Of a stretch of DNA of 64,000 bases, positions 42,275 to 53,542 are shown piece by piece. Position numbers and translations under genes: made by a program. The stretch is taken from contig JABAKD010000017.1 in assembly GCA_012845835.1 (NCBI GenBank), positions 8,980,942-9,044,941 on the forward strand. Direction: 5' to 3'. Numbering within the stretch: the stretch's first letter is position 1; each line of letters opens with the position of its first letter. Under the pieces are notes generated by a model. That model searched no databases. It saw only the letters and a program-made list of their open reading frames with translations, and had not been told where the DNA came from. The stretch comes from Undaria pinnatifida. Its lineage: Eukaryota; Sar; Phaeophyceae; Laminariales; Alariaceae.

Positions 42275-45200
42275 AGGTATACCGTATTATTATTGCTACC
42301 AGTAAATAATATGTCAGTCTCTAGGAAATACGCACGGCACTATCAGCAGTCGTCATGGTAGAGACACTCCGGATATTATGCATTGAGGGGACGCGTCCGA
42401 TTTCGACAACGTGAAAGCCCCCACGAAGAAAAGACAGCAGACACACATATCCCGCCTTCTCGAGAAAAAACAGAGAAGAAGCGGTACGCCAACCTCCCGT
42501 ACGAGCAAAGCCACCCCCGCACCAATCTTAGACAACGCCGCCTCAACGAGAGATCGCCCTCCTCTTCTGCGTTTTCCTCCTCGCCCGCGACCACGCAGAC
42601 CAATCAATGCGACAGCCTTCACGTAACAAATAAAGCAATCTTCTTCCAAAACCTCGCCGGCTGACATGTCCTCATGTCGACGTTTGATGCAAACCGACTT
42701 TGCATCCTGTCGACTTTGAACCTCCATTGCCACGGGGACAGCAGTGCAGTCTCTTCATTAATGCCAAGGCCTCTTTTGTTTCGCCTAGAGGCGACGCAGG
42801 TTCTCAATTATAATACTCTTTTCGGTATTTTTGTTTGACAGATGCTAACTTTTACTTGACGGCGCATTTAACATAGTTTGTTTCGCCTATCCTTGCCTTC
42901 TTTGTTGTATAATATTACGTTTTTTCTTTTGTCAAAGCATGACTTTCATAATCCCATGTTCGTATTAAACTCTTGGCATTACTTTAAAGTTCAATGCATG
43001 CCAAATCGGACAGCTACACCTTAAGTTGTCGAAGTGCTGCCCTGCCCTACCCGAAGCATGGGCGCCGGCGAATGCCGGCTCCCATGCGGAGCCCTTGTAT
43101 CATTTCAATTCCACCGCATCGCGAGGACTCATCGCGATAGCAGCAACAGTAGTAGTCTATACTTTCAAAGAATAAGAGAAAACGAAATATGTAGATAACG
43201 AAGAAAAGAAGAAAATACGTACTTGGCAAGTTACGTAGACTCACTAGCAGGGGGGAAGTGGAGAAGTAAGGCAAGCTAGTTGTATCAGCGGGTATGGCCA
43301 GCAGTAGTAACGTGGTAATCTTCTGCTGTTGCTGCATAACTGGATGTAATGATGTGTCCGTACTGCTATTGTACCTGTCTGTGCTGCTCCTGGATATACT
43401 GACTGGTGTATCGTATATTATGCAAATATATTAAAAATCGTCAGCTGTGAGTTCGATGGATTCAAGGGTCGATACTCATGTTTGCAAGCTGCGTGATGCA
43501 CCGGCCGCGCGTCTTATAACATGCAGTACTCTTCAAAGATATATGCATGTCTGTCATGGGTGTTGCTAGGGTGAGCAGCAACAAGAAAGTGTTACCAACA
43601 ATAATAATGGTAGCGACGGAACTGCATCATCCCAATATAATAAGTTGTTGTGATTCGAAATATGCCATGTATATACAGCAGCAGCTTTCGAAGTATAGTC
43701 TAGTGGAGATACACCATACGATAAAAAGCAGTAGAAGGCAACAGAACCAGCAGCAGCCAGTAGCAGCTATCAGAAACAGAAGCACCAGCTCGGTTCGTGG
43801 GTGTTAATGCAGTAGGGGCTTCCATAGAAAAAACTGTGCGTGTTGGCTATGTTTCTTACGTCCGAGTCCGCCACCGCTGCGCATAAGGCCATGATCGACT
43901 ATTCCCGCGCGTGGTCTTTCGTTCGTCCGCACAAGGGCCATGGCAGATGACGACAACGAACACAAGAGTATGCCGCTGTCTCTCGTTGCTCGCGATGCCC
44001 AAAACCGCTGTTGAGACAGGTGCGAAAAAACACACTAATCCAAGGCAAAGCCAATAAAAGAAAAAAGGGCCTCGATCATTATTTTTCAGCTCTTCTTACA
44101 GTGTTGGAAGGTACTGTCTGATTTAGTGAACGAGAAAAATGTTGGCCGGCGTTTCACAGTATATGGAGACTTTTTAGACCAAGAGGCTCTTTTACACCAG
44201 GCACAATCAGCACCGCGAAAAATAACAACACCTCTTACTGGTTTCGTTACCGATGAATACCGACATATACCGGTGACGTGTATTGATCCCCGTAAAACAA
44301 CGTCATGTTTCGCGACAAAGACACATTCAATGCTTTGTTCATTAGAAACGATTGTCTTAACTTCTGCTTGTTTCATTGATTGGACACCGGTAGCTAGCAC
44401 AAGTACTAATCAAAAACAAAAAACCTTGGACCCAAAAACTGCATACCAGTAAATGAAAGCGATTGCTTTTCTTGGAAAACATCATCCCCTCAAAGTTTGA
44501 AGAAACCGGAGGCCATCAGTTCGCAGGTAGCTGCAACAAACGCAACAACGCTCCTCACCTCCAGTCCAACACAATTAAAAAAAACAAGCAAAAAAACGCC
44601 CTGGATCCCTGCTTAAAGAACAAAAGCCGACACCAGACACCGACCATCCGACAAAGCCGCCTAGGATCAGCCAGTAGTTTCGAGTACCCAGCTGGCAAAA
44701 ACGTCGACAAAACACAGACTAATTTATGTTCAACAGAGATAACACTAGAATACCAAAACAACAAATTACAACACGCGACAACGCGAATGTTGAAAATCAC
44801 GACCATCCGCGAACATTCCCGTCACCGTAGATCAGACAACTACTGTACAGTACAACCCGCCTACCTAACTTCGGAACACAATCTCGTGACCAAACAAAGC
44901 ATGCTTCGGCAGGGGTGCAACAAATTGATTCTGAGACTCTTCAGTTGAAGAGATCTAGGCCCTCACCCAAACAGACCTCTGAGAAAAAAACTGATAGTGC
45001 AACCAACCAGATGCCCGAGCCTACGGCCGAAGTAGAACCGAATACTACCGTTAAAATGCAACTTAGTTTCCAACCATGTTGGGTCGTTCCTGAGTTGAGG
45101 AGCCCTGTAAGATTTTTTTTCCTCACCAAAAATGTTAGCCCTATCGTAACTCGCGTTAAACGTCAAAGCAGCGACTACCACGCTTCGTATCGCACTCATC

Positions 45201-45750
45201 AAAGGACCCGAGCTGCTCCTGTGGGGGGCCGCCACGCAAAAATGGGGACCGGTTGATACATGTTACAGCTTGTGCCAGCCCAGAACAGTCGTGCAAGCGC
45301 TTAAAGCAAAGGTGATGTACGTTATGGGGTACTTGAAATTACAGGTAACATATATTCACTATTCTTATGCAACTATTTTTATTTTTAGCCGACACTTCAA
45401 CAGTCCCCGGTAGCAACACGCCCCCAAAAATAAAATATGATGACCAATTGGAGCAGCGAAATGGTTGTCTCAGTCAACAAGATTCCTCCGAATAGCTGCT
45501 GTCGCTATTCACGTCGGCATCCTGCGTTACAAATTCAAAACAACCGCTACACCACCGCTTTTGTAGACATCAAGTTTGGACGAATGGGCGTCACCGTCAG
45601 CGATACAGCTCCACCTTGAATCACATACCGGAGTACCTGGTATCACATATCGTACTACCAGGTATGGCATATTTGAGCATCACATATCGGAAAAGCGCAT
45701 ATCGCAATGTCGAATGAGTTTGTCCCCAAAAACGAGCATGCAGTTCTCAA
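42275..45750. other. Intergenic region between the convergent genes
   Basis: No supported gene. It contains the inverted hairpin element (43033-43105), a family E retroposon (43430-43525), CAG/GTA-rich low-complexity stretches at 43675-43795 and an old interspersed repeat near 45070. Several 80-160 codon frames are open on either strand but show no domain or conserved border. Confidence 0.4.
43033..43105 (-). repeat. Hairpin-bearing dispersed element, copy 2
   Basis: Contains a 14-bp inverted repeat with one mismatch (43056-43069 with 43074-43087, 4-base loop). On the minus strand it is flanked by AAGGGCTCC and TTCGGGTAGGGCAGGGCAGC, as in copy 1 at 19485-19555. Confidence 0.8.
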
Positions 45751-45754
45751 GGGA

Positions 45755-45905
45755 TTACGTCGCAGATGATCGCCCGGAGTACAGCCGGGCTATCTCCGAT
45801 TCGTCGACGAGAGCCACCGGGCGGCATTTCCAGTTCCAGGTGTCAAACTTCACGGAAATTTGCCCCCCGTCGGAGAGGAGTCGCTCGACCTGCTCACGTT
45901 TTTCG
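45755..45905 (-). CDS. PH/DUF547 gene, last exon (DUF547 C-terminus)
   Basis: After the acceptor GAAAAG| at 45906 the exon supplies one base and then 49 codons and TAA (45757-45755). It reads EKREQVERLLSDGGQ, then ISVKFDTWNWKCRPVALV, ending GRSSAT. The pattern V-K/F-x-x-W-x-W near the end is typical of the last strand of DUF547. Using this acceptor the phase joins exactly to the previous exon (GG|C), giving YLAG-GEKREQ. The nearer GAGCAG| at 45890 has a better motif but breaks phase. Confidence 0.75.
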
Positions 45906-45914
45906 CTTTTCGTC

Positions 45915-46440
45915 GCCGTAAAAATGGTTCCATGGAATTGTAGTTACAACACGGATGGAAGGATAGCGAGAGCGGGGTGGGGGCGGGGTCGGGGGGGGGG
46001 GGGGAGGGGGGTTAGATGGGATCATCTACTGGTCCACCACGTACGCTGTTTGGTCAGCGCTGACGGACGCTTGTCGGCTTCGTCGCGTTTGGTGGTTCCA
46101 TGAAATGGGACTTGCAATATTTATGATAGGATGGCGGTAGTGGGGGAGGGAAGAGGGTTTCGGTTACAAGGGGTACCCCGGTATTGATAGTCCATGCTGA
46201 TAAGGCAACGCTGACCAACTTTCGATTTTTGTCGCATTTGTTGGTTTCATGAATCGGTGATTGCAACGCCCAGCATGGCGGTAGCGGGGTAGGGAAGAAC
46301 GACATCGGTTATGTCGGTTAGGAGGGATAACAAACTATGAAGTAGCTGTAGTCCGCGCTGACTCACGCTTCTCTTGTAGTCGCATGTGGCGGTTCTATAA
46401 AAAAACTATAACACGTGGGATGGCGGTAGTGCAGGAGGGA
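45915..46440. repeat. ~160-bp tandem repeat with G-runs, four units
   Basis: Units begin near 45912, 46080, 46230 and 46378. They share GTCGCATTTG-like, TGGTTCCATGAAA, TTGCAA, GATGGCGGTAG and a G-rich GGGGGAGGGAAG block. They lie in the intron just upstream of the last exon. Confidence 0.75.
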
Positions 46441-46984
46441 GGTGGGGGGGCTGGAAACAACTTGAGTGCGTTCGCGCGATGCGGTAATGTAGTTGGGAAG
46501 AGGAGGTGGGGATTTTGGGCACTATGCGCGTGATTGTTTTCGCGCTGAGGTTGAGTAGTACGTGACGAGGTTGATAACTTGTACACAGACAGCCAATTTC
46601 CCTCAGCAAAAACAGAACAAATTTCAGTGTGGCATCTGGTAGTCAAAATTACAGACAAGGGGGGTACCGCGCAATCGGTTGGTGATCGCTGTATGAAGTT
46701 TTCGCAACAGTGAACACCCTGAAAAAAAAAACACAAAACAAACAAATGAAAAAAAAATGATCTCCCAGGATCAATCAGGTTAAACCCACATCAGAGTAGC
46801 CCGTATTAATACACTCACGACACCGTGTAGAACTAGCGTCAAAACGAGATTCACCCGAAAGTGACCCACAGACAGCATCTCTCCTCCGCACCTTCTCTCC
46901 CCCCATCCCTCCCCACGCACGCTGCGATATCGGCAACACCAATTTTCTACTGAGGCTCACTTGAGGAGACTGATGCCTCACCCA

Positions 46985-47090
46985 AACAAAGCCGACCTCG
47001 ACAAAAAAATAAAGAGCGCAGCACGATCAACAACGCCATCACCTAGGAAGAGCGCAGCACGATCAACAACGCCCTCACCTAGGCACCTAC
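46985..47090. repeat. 36-bp tandem duplication
   Basis: GAGCGCAGCACGATCAACAA and CGCC(A/C)TCACCTAGG occur twice in a row. Nothing else is recognised between 46450 and 47700. Confidence 0.8.
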
Positions 47091-47700
47091 CCAATGGTAT
47101 TTTAGAAAAGCCGAAAGACCCTGCAACATTGTGGGGTAGTTCGGTACTCTATCTACTTCAGGAGCCCCATTTGGCACAAACATCTTGCCAAAAACAACGT
47201 CATCCCAATATAAGGCGGTCAAAATGGCTCGGCGCGACTGGGGAATAGCACTACAGTACTCACAACCCGGAGGGAATAAGGTGAATAAGGTGAATAAGGC
47301 GGCTTCCCCCGATAAGGCGGTCATATTGCTCTCTATAGTGCATACCACACCACCGCATTGCTGGAGGACCTCTACCGTAGCACGCGTCTCCCTCCCCCTT
47401 CCATTACGGCTTCCATTAGGGCTTCCATTAGGGCTGGTGTAAACTATTCGTAAACAGTAAGTGTTGCTTTCACATTTGGCAAAGTTTGGCCGTTTTGCTT
47501 TTCGCCAAATTTCATAAGAGTTTCCGAACGGTTTTGTGCATATATATATTCCCTTCCCTCGTCCTTCGTTGGCAAACTGATGGAATCTTGTGTTTGCTAT
47601 TGTGTTTGCTGTTTGTTCTTGTCTGCTGCTCTCCGTAAAACCTAAAAACAAAACACCCCAAACTGGCAAGCTCTTGGCAGGCTTAAAAAACGGTCCTTAC

Positions 47701-47843
47701 CCTGCGAGGTAACGCTTGACGTTTAGAAGGCAGCCAAGAGACGACGATCCCGAAGAGCCCAGCCCGTTGTCGTTGAGTACGAAGTCGTCCGAATACCAGG
47801 ACACTATTCTCGGCAGCACCACAGTCCGCTTCCCGAGTAGCAC
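47701..47843 (-). CDS. PH/DUF547 gene exon: PRIVSWYSDDF
   Basis: Exon of 143 nt between CTGTGGCAG| and GCAGG|GTAAGG (phase 0 in, 2 nt out). It reads VLLGKRTVVLPRIVSWYSDD and later LLNVKRYLAG. LP-R-I-x-x-W-Y-x-x-D-F is the hallmark W-Y-x-x-D-F motif of DUF547. A Ser/Gly loop (GLGSSGSSSLG) follows. A diverged copy of the acceptor half lies 500 bp upstream, at about 48340-48420. Confidence 0.85.
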
Positions 47844-48339
47844 CTGCCACAGCCATCGCATCATCGGCATTGGTCGACTAAAAACTGCACAGGAAGAAAC
47901 CCTCTCTCGGTACTCCTCGGAAATGAAGAGAACGACCAATTGCAGGCGGATATCCCGCCCACAGAGCATCGAATACATCACTACAATACAGTACACAGAA
48001 GACATACCGTACGCGTGGGTATCCGTCACTTTTGGAGTCAATGGAGTCTCACAGTCGAACGGGAAAAAGTAGCGAGGTTTTCTTCTTTATCCTCCACCTC
48101 ATACGTACTTAACCCCTTTGAGAGAGAGACTCAGGTGCAAAGGCCTCAAAGGTGGCAACCATCGCACCCCCGCATCATCGGCGCTTGTCGGTTTCCTAGT
48201 ACCAGGGTACCACAGCAGCAGCGACTTGTTGGTATTGATAAAACATGCTTAATCCTGCTACACCTGGAAACACGTTTTGAGGGGGAAACTACTTGAAATT
48301 AGTGTAGGGAGATACTTGAGGCTCTAAAAGGGGTAAAAG

Positions 48340-48425
48340 ACTACTATCGGCAGCAACGCAGTCCGCTTCCCGCACAACACCTGTCATACTGTATCTCGAC
48401 CATCGCATCGCACTATCGGCCTTGG
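48340..48425 (-). pseudogene. Decayed copy of exon 47701-47843
   Basis: On the minus strand CAGTATGACAGGTGTTGTGC and then GGGAAGCGGACTGCGTTGCT match the acceptor region and GKRTVV of the exon. The flanking intron (CATCGCA...GCC(A/T)TTGGTCGA) is matched too. No open continuation exists. Confidence 0.6.
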
Positions 48426-48429
48426 TCGA

Positions 48430-49080
48430 ATTAGTGCAGTACCACAGTATGGACAATAGCGACTTTCTGTTTTTTTATTCGCCATGTTCCAAAAAGCTAA
48501 TATAATTCCACGTGTTTTTGTCGCCATAACGGGAGTGCAGCACTAAAAGGGTAACGCTAACTTAGCTTTCGAATTCCTGAAAAACTGGCCCGGTTCAAAC
48601 TTCAACAACTTTGTCCCCTTGGCGCGGATGCATTTCACAGGGGTGGAGTCCACAGCACTTCAAAATCCAACTGCATCTTGGGTCGACTTGACTCGGATAC
48701 AGAACACAACGATGCTGCCGCGGAATACAGCACAGCAGCGTGCGTATGACGACTCGCCCTAGCCCTGTTACTGGGGTGACAATGTAGCATCGATGACTAC
48801 TAACAAATTACGACATACATATACGTATTACGATGAAGGATAACATAAATACGATGAACCATGATGGAATAATTTTGTGACGGCTTACATGCATGGTGGT
48901 TTGAGCTGGACAGGTACCTGAGGGAAAATGTAACTAATTACTCATGAAATTATATTTCGAAGTATTACAAGTACGACATGACCATGTTCTGCCGGATCGC
49001 TTACGTCGTGGAATTAACGTAGAACATCGCCGCAAGTACAAATTATTGACGAAAGAGTATGGCATTTGTTAGGGCTCTCA
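48430..49080. other. Intron sequence, nothing recognised
   Basis: AT-rich, with short ATTACGA(C/T)-type repetitions near 48800-48850. I see no gene or element here. Confidence 0.4.
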
Positions 49081-49081
49081 C

Positions 49082-49145
49082 TTGGGTGGTGGTGTTGATG
49101 TAGTACACCGCCGCCTCTTCCAGCTGCCGCTCCACATCTTCGGGC
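49082..49145 (-). CDS. PH/DUF547 gene exon: PEDVERQLEEAA
   Basis: Short exon of 64 nt (1 nt then 21 codons) between GTGTGGCAG| and ACCCAA|GTGAGA, reading PEDVERQLEEAAVYYINTTTQ. It is the DUF547 helix preceding the WYxxDF strand. The phase fits both neighbours: the G completes AG|G from the GC-donor exon, and it ends on a codon before VLLGKR. Confidence 0.85.
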
Positions 49146-49827
49146 CTGCCACACAGCCACACAGCCGGGTAGCAAAAACAATCAGCTGACCTTCTAGCTT
49201 TCGCCCTTGAAGGCCAGTTCAGACTCAGCAAACTACAATTTAACCCTACCCAAGAGTTGTCGTTAAATGTTAATCGCAGATTCGCACGTTGTACGAGACC
49301 CTCGGCACCTGTTTCCACCCGGATCCAAGCCGTCCTAATCATTCTACCGTCAGCACTTTCACTATTCAGCGCGACCTACAAAAGATTTTGCGAGAGCGGC
49401 CCTCTGAACAAGCCGTCGGCACAGGTCTCACCCCGTTTGCCCCCCGGTACGTCACTATGGGTTTTCCGCGCAGAGGGCTGAACAACTCCGCTGCTCGTCG
49501 ATACGTGTAGGGTATACTTGTATAGGGTGTATGTGTGTAGAGTGTGCAGTGTACCGGGGGGCTGCATGGACCAGGTCAAACTACGGCCGGTTCGAAATGT
49601 GATTTCGAGCCGCCTATGCGAGGCAAGCAAGAAAACATTTAGGATCCGCGGCTGACCCGCCCGTACGTGCTTCCTCGGGAAATCAGGCAAAAGCGACTTG
49701 TTGATCAAACGATGGGCCACATGATGACATAATTCTCATAATAAGTGTGCAACTCTTGGATGTCTCCATCCTCTATCCTACATATTTAAATACTGGCCTC
49801 GCACACGCTATTGGTCGTTTCACTCGC

Positions 49828-49952
49828 CTGTAGATCGACACCCCAGGAACTCCGCTGATGCTGCCGCAGTTTAGTGCGAAGCTGACTCGTGGCTCGGGTT
49901 TTCGAAGAGAGAAGGGGTACTCGGCCGTCGGGATGATCAGCTTAGACAGGAA
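49828..49952 (-). CDS. PH/DUF547 gene exon: FALNCGS motif, GC donor
   Basis: Exon of 125 nt between TGCCCAG| and TACAG|GCGAGT. It reads FLSKLIIPTAEYPFS and then PEPRVSFALNCGSISGVPG, ending SIY. R-V-x-F-A-L-N-C-G-S is the central DUF547 motif. Family members usually continue with S-C-P-P, and here that cysteine is absent (SISGVPG). Only the GC donor leaves two bases that complete Arg with the next exon, so a GC-AG intron is inferred. Confidence 0.85.
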
Positions 49953-50074
49953 CTGGGCAGGCAATAAGGATAGCAGAAACGGCGACGAAGATCGCACCCG
50001 CGAGCGGTTGGAGGGAGAATGGTTACATGGGTTTCTACCCGCTGTCTGGACACATTCGCTGCGAGATCGTCATA

Positions 50075-50170
50075 CTAGACAAGCCAGGCCCAGCCAAGCC
50101 AAAGGGCGGCAGAAACAAGGGCAAGTCAAGCCAAGCCAGGCCAAGCCAAGCCGAGCCAAGCCACGCAACA
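50075..50170. repeat. GCCAA pentamer tract and ~115-bp intron repeat
   Basis: AAGCC(A/G)-type pentamers at 50082-50165. Three ~115-bp degenerate units follow (ATGGTCTTCA(A/G)(A/G)CTACGGC near 50190, 50305 and 50418). The last unit overlaps the donor end of the next exon. Confidence 0.65.
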
Positions 50171-50463
50171 GCCCCCGGATCTGAGAGTCCATGGTCTTCA
50201 AACTACGGCAGAATGCGATAACGGGCACGCTCCGCCACACATTTCTGCCTGGTCCGTGAAAATCTGATTTTCTCGCGTCCCGGCATGGTAGGGATGCGAG
50301 GGTTTATGGTCATACGACTACGGCCATGCACAAACTGAGTACCCCCCCGCAGCACACTGACTGGTCGGTCAACTCCGACGTGCTCCGCCCCAGCATCGCA
50401 AGGATGCGAGAATTCATGGTCTTCAGGCTACGGCGATGCATGATATGGGTACGCCCCCCTCAC

Positions 50464-50572
50464 CTGCTTGGGCTGGCTGGTCTTGGCCCTCAAGATGCAA
50501 TGCTCGAGATCGGCCATTGAAAACACTTCGCCTCCAACTTCGTAGGACAGAGTCGTGAAGTAGCTAGCCACC
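50464..50572 (-). CDS. PH/DUF547 gene exon: LEHCILRA
   Basis: Exon of 109 nt (1 nt then 36 codons) between GATGTGCAG| and AAGCAG|GTGAGG. It reads VASYFTTLSYEVGGEVFSMA and then DLEHCILRAKTSQPKQ. G-G-x-x-F-S-x-x-D-x-E-H-x-I-L-R is the I-E-H-x-I-L-R motif of DUF547. The phase joins PLR from the previous exon. Confidence 0.88.
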
Positions 50573-51262
50573 CTGCACATCCAAGAAACCAACAAAATTA
50601 GACAAAGTTGCACAAAATAGCCAAGCAAAAGAATTGAGTGACAAAACCCGGTCCATATCTAACAAATTAACAGCAATGCACAAAACTGCACAAGATTGCA
50701 CGGATGCCGTATAGTTGAGTGCTCAAAACGGATGGACACCCAAGAAAGTGAGAGATCATGCCATCGACGTCTGCGAGAGAATGGCATGCAGATAAACATC
50801 AGAAAACGCGACAGTAGCTCCTGGCATACAGCGCCTAGAGCAATCATCTATTTAAATACGAGCGCACATCGGACAAGAGATGGCAGACTGCACGAGCAGA
50901 AGGCCCTGCCAAAGCCATCAGGTTAGCAAACAGGTAAAGGGTCTGTCTGGCGGTGATACGATTTAACCTTAGTTGATAACCGTCGTACATATGGTGATGA
51001 TTGCAACCTACGCGTGTAACCTCAGATCGTGTCAAAATGGTAACCTTCGCTTAGAACCATAGCCTCAATCACTAAGGGGCTACACAATGCGCCTGTAACA
51101 TGTGCTTGTTGGTAACCTCCGTCGGTAACCTTAGAGCTGCACCCTCGGCTTGTAACTGTAGATGGTAACCGTAGCCGCAAACCACATATCCGGATCATGG
51201 GTGGTAGTTTGTAATCTCAGGTTGAGTGGTCATCACTAATCTTGAGCGCAGTAGGCTCTGAC

Positions 51263-51379
51263 CTTAAGGGGCTGCCAGGTGGTCCGAGGAGGAAGTAGGC
51301 GTGTAGGAGCATCACGTGGTACAAGTTCAGGAACATCGACAGCTGCTCCGCCTGAGATAGGCCCTCCAGGGGCATCCAT
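51263..51379 (-). CDS. PH/DUF547 gene exon: FLNLYHVMLLH
   Basis: Exon of 117 nt between GAGCTGCAG| and CTTAAG|GTCAGA. It reads WMPLEGLSQAEQLSMFLNLY and then HVMLLHAYFLLGPPGSPL. A-F-W/F-x-N-x-Y-N is the first DUF547 motif; here it is MFLNLYH, followed by the usual LHA helix. One base in, two bases out, matching both neighbours. Confidence 0.88.
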
Positions 51380-51414
51380 CTGCAGCTCGAGTACAGAAAA
51401 AAAATCAGGAGTGT

Positions 51415-51535
51415 CAAAATATTTAGTACTAGCAGTAGGAGTAGGAGTAGGAGTAGTATTAAAAGTAGTAGCAGCAGCAACAACAGCGGTAGCAGTAGAA
51501 CAGCAGCAGAGCTAATAGCAGTGCTATTACTAATA
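51415..51535. repeat. GTAGGA / GCAGCA trinucleotide-rich tract
   Basis: Low-complexity AGTAGGAGT and AGTAGCAGC repeats directly upstream of the exon acceptor. Leucine-rich minus frames across it are artefacts. Confidence 0.85.
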
Positions 51536-51836
51536 GCGTGCGGCGAATTTGATAGTAGCTGTAAGCACTATCACCAGTAAGGGGGAGGGAGCGGGAGCAG
51601 GGAGGATAGGGGTATACTCATTTTACGCATAGTCGTAGTCGTATGAATATAGGTCTTCGTATTCCTATCATGCCGGGTCAGAGTACGTCAGGTTTTCCCA
51701 GACCAGGCAGGAATTGCGTGCACCAACCGGGAAGGGAGGTGGGGTATTGGGGTAGGAGTGCGGAGCTGAGGAGAAAACCAGAAAAGCCAGCAGTCAATAA
51801 CTCAACCCAACCCGCCTCGGCCGATGTCCCCCACAC

Positions 51837-51907
51837 CTCAGCTTGCAGACGTTATCGAGAAAGGAGATCAGTTGCTCGGGCTTGCTGTCGTCGTTCAGCT
51901 CCAGAGC
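51837..51907 (-). CDS. PH/DUF547 gene exon: DUF547 N-terminal helix
   Basis: Exon of 71 nt between ATGAACAG| and CTGAG|GTGTGG, reading ALELNDDSKPEQLIS and then FLDNVCKL. It completes Arg with the next exon (CKLR-WMPLEG). It joins in phase to the exon at 53543-53740. A weak copy may lie at about 53150-53195. Confidence 0.8.
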
Positions 51908-52129
51908 CTGTTCATGCAAAATGCAAGGCAAGCCAGGCGAACGGGCGTTATGGATGAGAGGAGCCAGGAGGGGAATGGGTGCTTGGGATTGTAGGCGGGG
52001 AAGGGGAGGGGTCCGTGGAATGGGTGGAAGAGGAAGGGGAACGTGGGATAGATACAAAGCGAATTGCGGCTACAGCACACCACAGCAGGAAAACGCGCTA
52101 CACACAAGCACATGAATTGACAGGACCGT

Positions 52130-52815
52130 AAAACACTACACAACACAACACAACACAACACGACACAACACAACACAATAACACAAAACAAAACACAACA
52201 CAACACAAAATAACACAACGCAACGCAGCGCAACGCAACGCAACCCAACCCAACCCAACCCAACCCAACCCAACCCAACCCAACCCAACCCAACCCAACC
52301 CAACCCAACCCCACCCCACCCCACCCAACCCAACCCAACCCAACACAACCCAACACAAGACAAGACAAGACAAGACAAGACAAGACAAGACAAGACAACA
52401 CACACCACAACACAACCCAACACAACACAACCCAACACAACACAACCCAACACAACACAACCCAACCCAACCCAACCCAACACAACACAACCCAACACAA
52501 CCCAACCCAACCCAACCCAACCCAACCCAACCCAACCCAACCCAACCCAACCCAACCCAACCCAACCCAACCCAACCCAACCCAACCCAACCCAACCCAA
52601 CCCAACCCAACCCAACCCAACCCAACCCAACCCAACCCAACCCAACCCAACCCAACCCAACCCAACCCAACCCAACCCAACCCAACCCAACCCAACCCCA
52701 CCCAACCCAACCCAACCCAACCCAACCCAACCCAACCCAACCCAACCCAACACAACACAACACAACGCAACGCAACACAACACACACGACACAACACAAC
52801 ACAACACAACACACA
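52130..52815. repeat. (AACCC)n pentanucleotide satellite, ~690 bp
   Basis: More than 120 pentamers. The core 52495-52750 is almost pure AACCC. Variant blocks are AACAC at both edges, AACGC, CCACC and AAGAC (52355-52395). The minus strand is (GGGTT)n and should form stacked G-quadruplexes. It lies inside an intron of the PH/DUF547 gene, so its transcript carries the G-rich strand. Frames reading VGLGW or CVVLC are artefacts. Confidence 0.97.
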
Positions 52816-53080
52816 AAAACGTACCTCCACCTCTTGAAATTAGACAAAGGGTATTAAAAAAAAAAAAAGGGGTATACCACCTCTCGCTAGATTCGTTTTC
52901 GCAATGCTAAACCGCCGAACGAAGTTATTTTGCGTTCGCATAAAAAGAGCCCACACGGAGAAGGTACGAGGCACCAGACGAACCGCGCACACTGTTGTCA
53001 TGGTGCTCATCTGTTCGAGGAGACAAGCAGAGAGCTACGTGTGTGTGGCAGGCGGGACGTGATGTGAGGTGTGGGTGCAC

Positions 53081-53194
53081 CTGGGCGTGGCACGCAGCCC
53101 CCATCCCACCCCAGAGACGATGCCGTTCGTGTAGAGGGTATCAATGCTGGGGCCTCTGGTTGGCTTTAGGAGATAGACGAAGTCCTCGGGTTTT
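53081..53194 (-). pseudogene. Exon-like block in intron, possible copy of exon 51837-51907
   Basis: Has an acceptor (ATGTAAG|) and donor (CCCAG|GTGCAC) and an open frame KPEDFVYLLKPTRGPS. The phases (1 nt in, 2 nt out) cannot be joined between its neighbours, which already match each other. AAACCCGAGGACTTCGTCTA resembles AAGCCCGAGCAACTGATCTC of exon 51837-51907, so a decayed duplicate is likely. A cassette exon with an unknown partner is the alternative. Confidence 0.4.
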
Positions 53195-53542
53195 CTTACA
53201 TACAACCCAAAACGGTTAAAAGCCACGCATAAAAAACATTAACGCGTGTATCTGGGTCGTTAACATTAACGCGTGTATCTGGGTCGTTATCGCTCAAAAA
53301 CGGGTGAGGTTTGTTTTTGGCCCATCGTGTGGCTCGTGGGCTGCGTTTTCGACTTGATCTTACAGCGTGTACCCGCTTTTGATATAAATCGGACCGGGTG
53401 TACACATTTTTGGTTATTGCCGTAAACAATGAGTAATACATTCGGCAGTTTTAGTCCAAACCTTTTGCTTCTGTCAAATCACCCAACACTAACTCCAAGG
53501 TGAACGGGGTCAACTAGCATGAAAGAGACACATTCAGTTCAC

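Noticed and set aside
51895-52847. Minus-strand ORFs of 226-311 codons (VGLGW, CVVLC repeats)
   Set aside because: All three minus frames are open only because the region is (AACCC)n/(AACAC)n. No independent start, domain or border.
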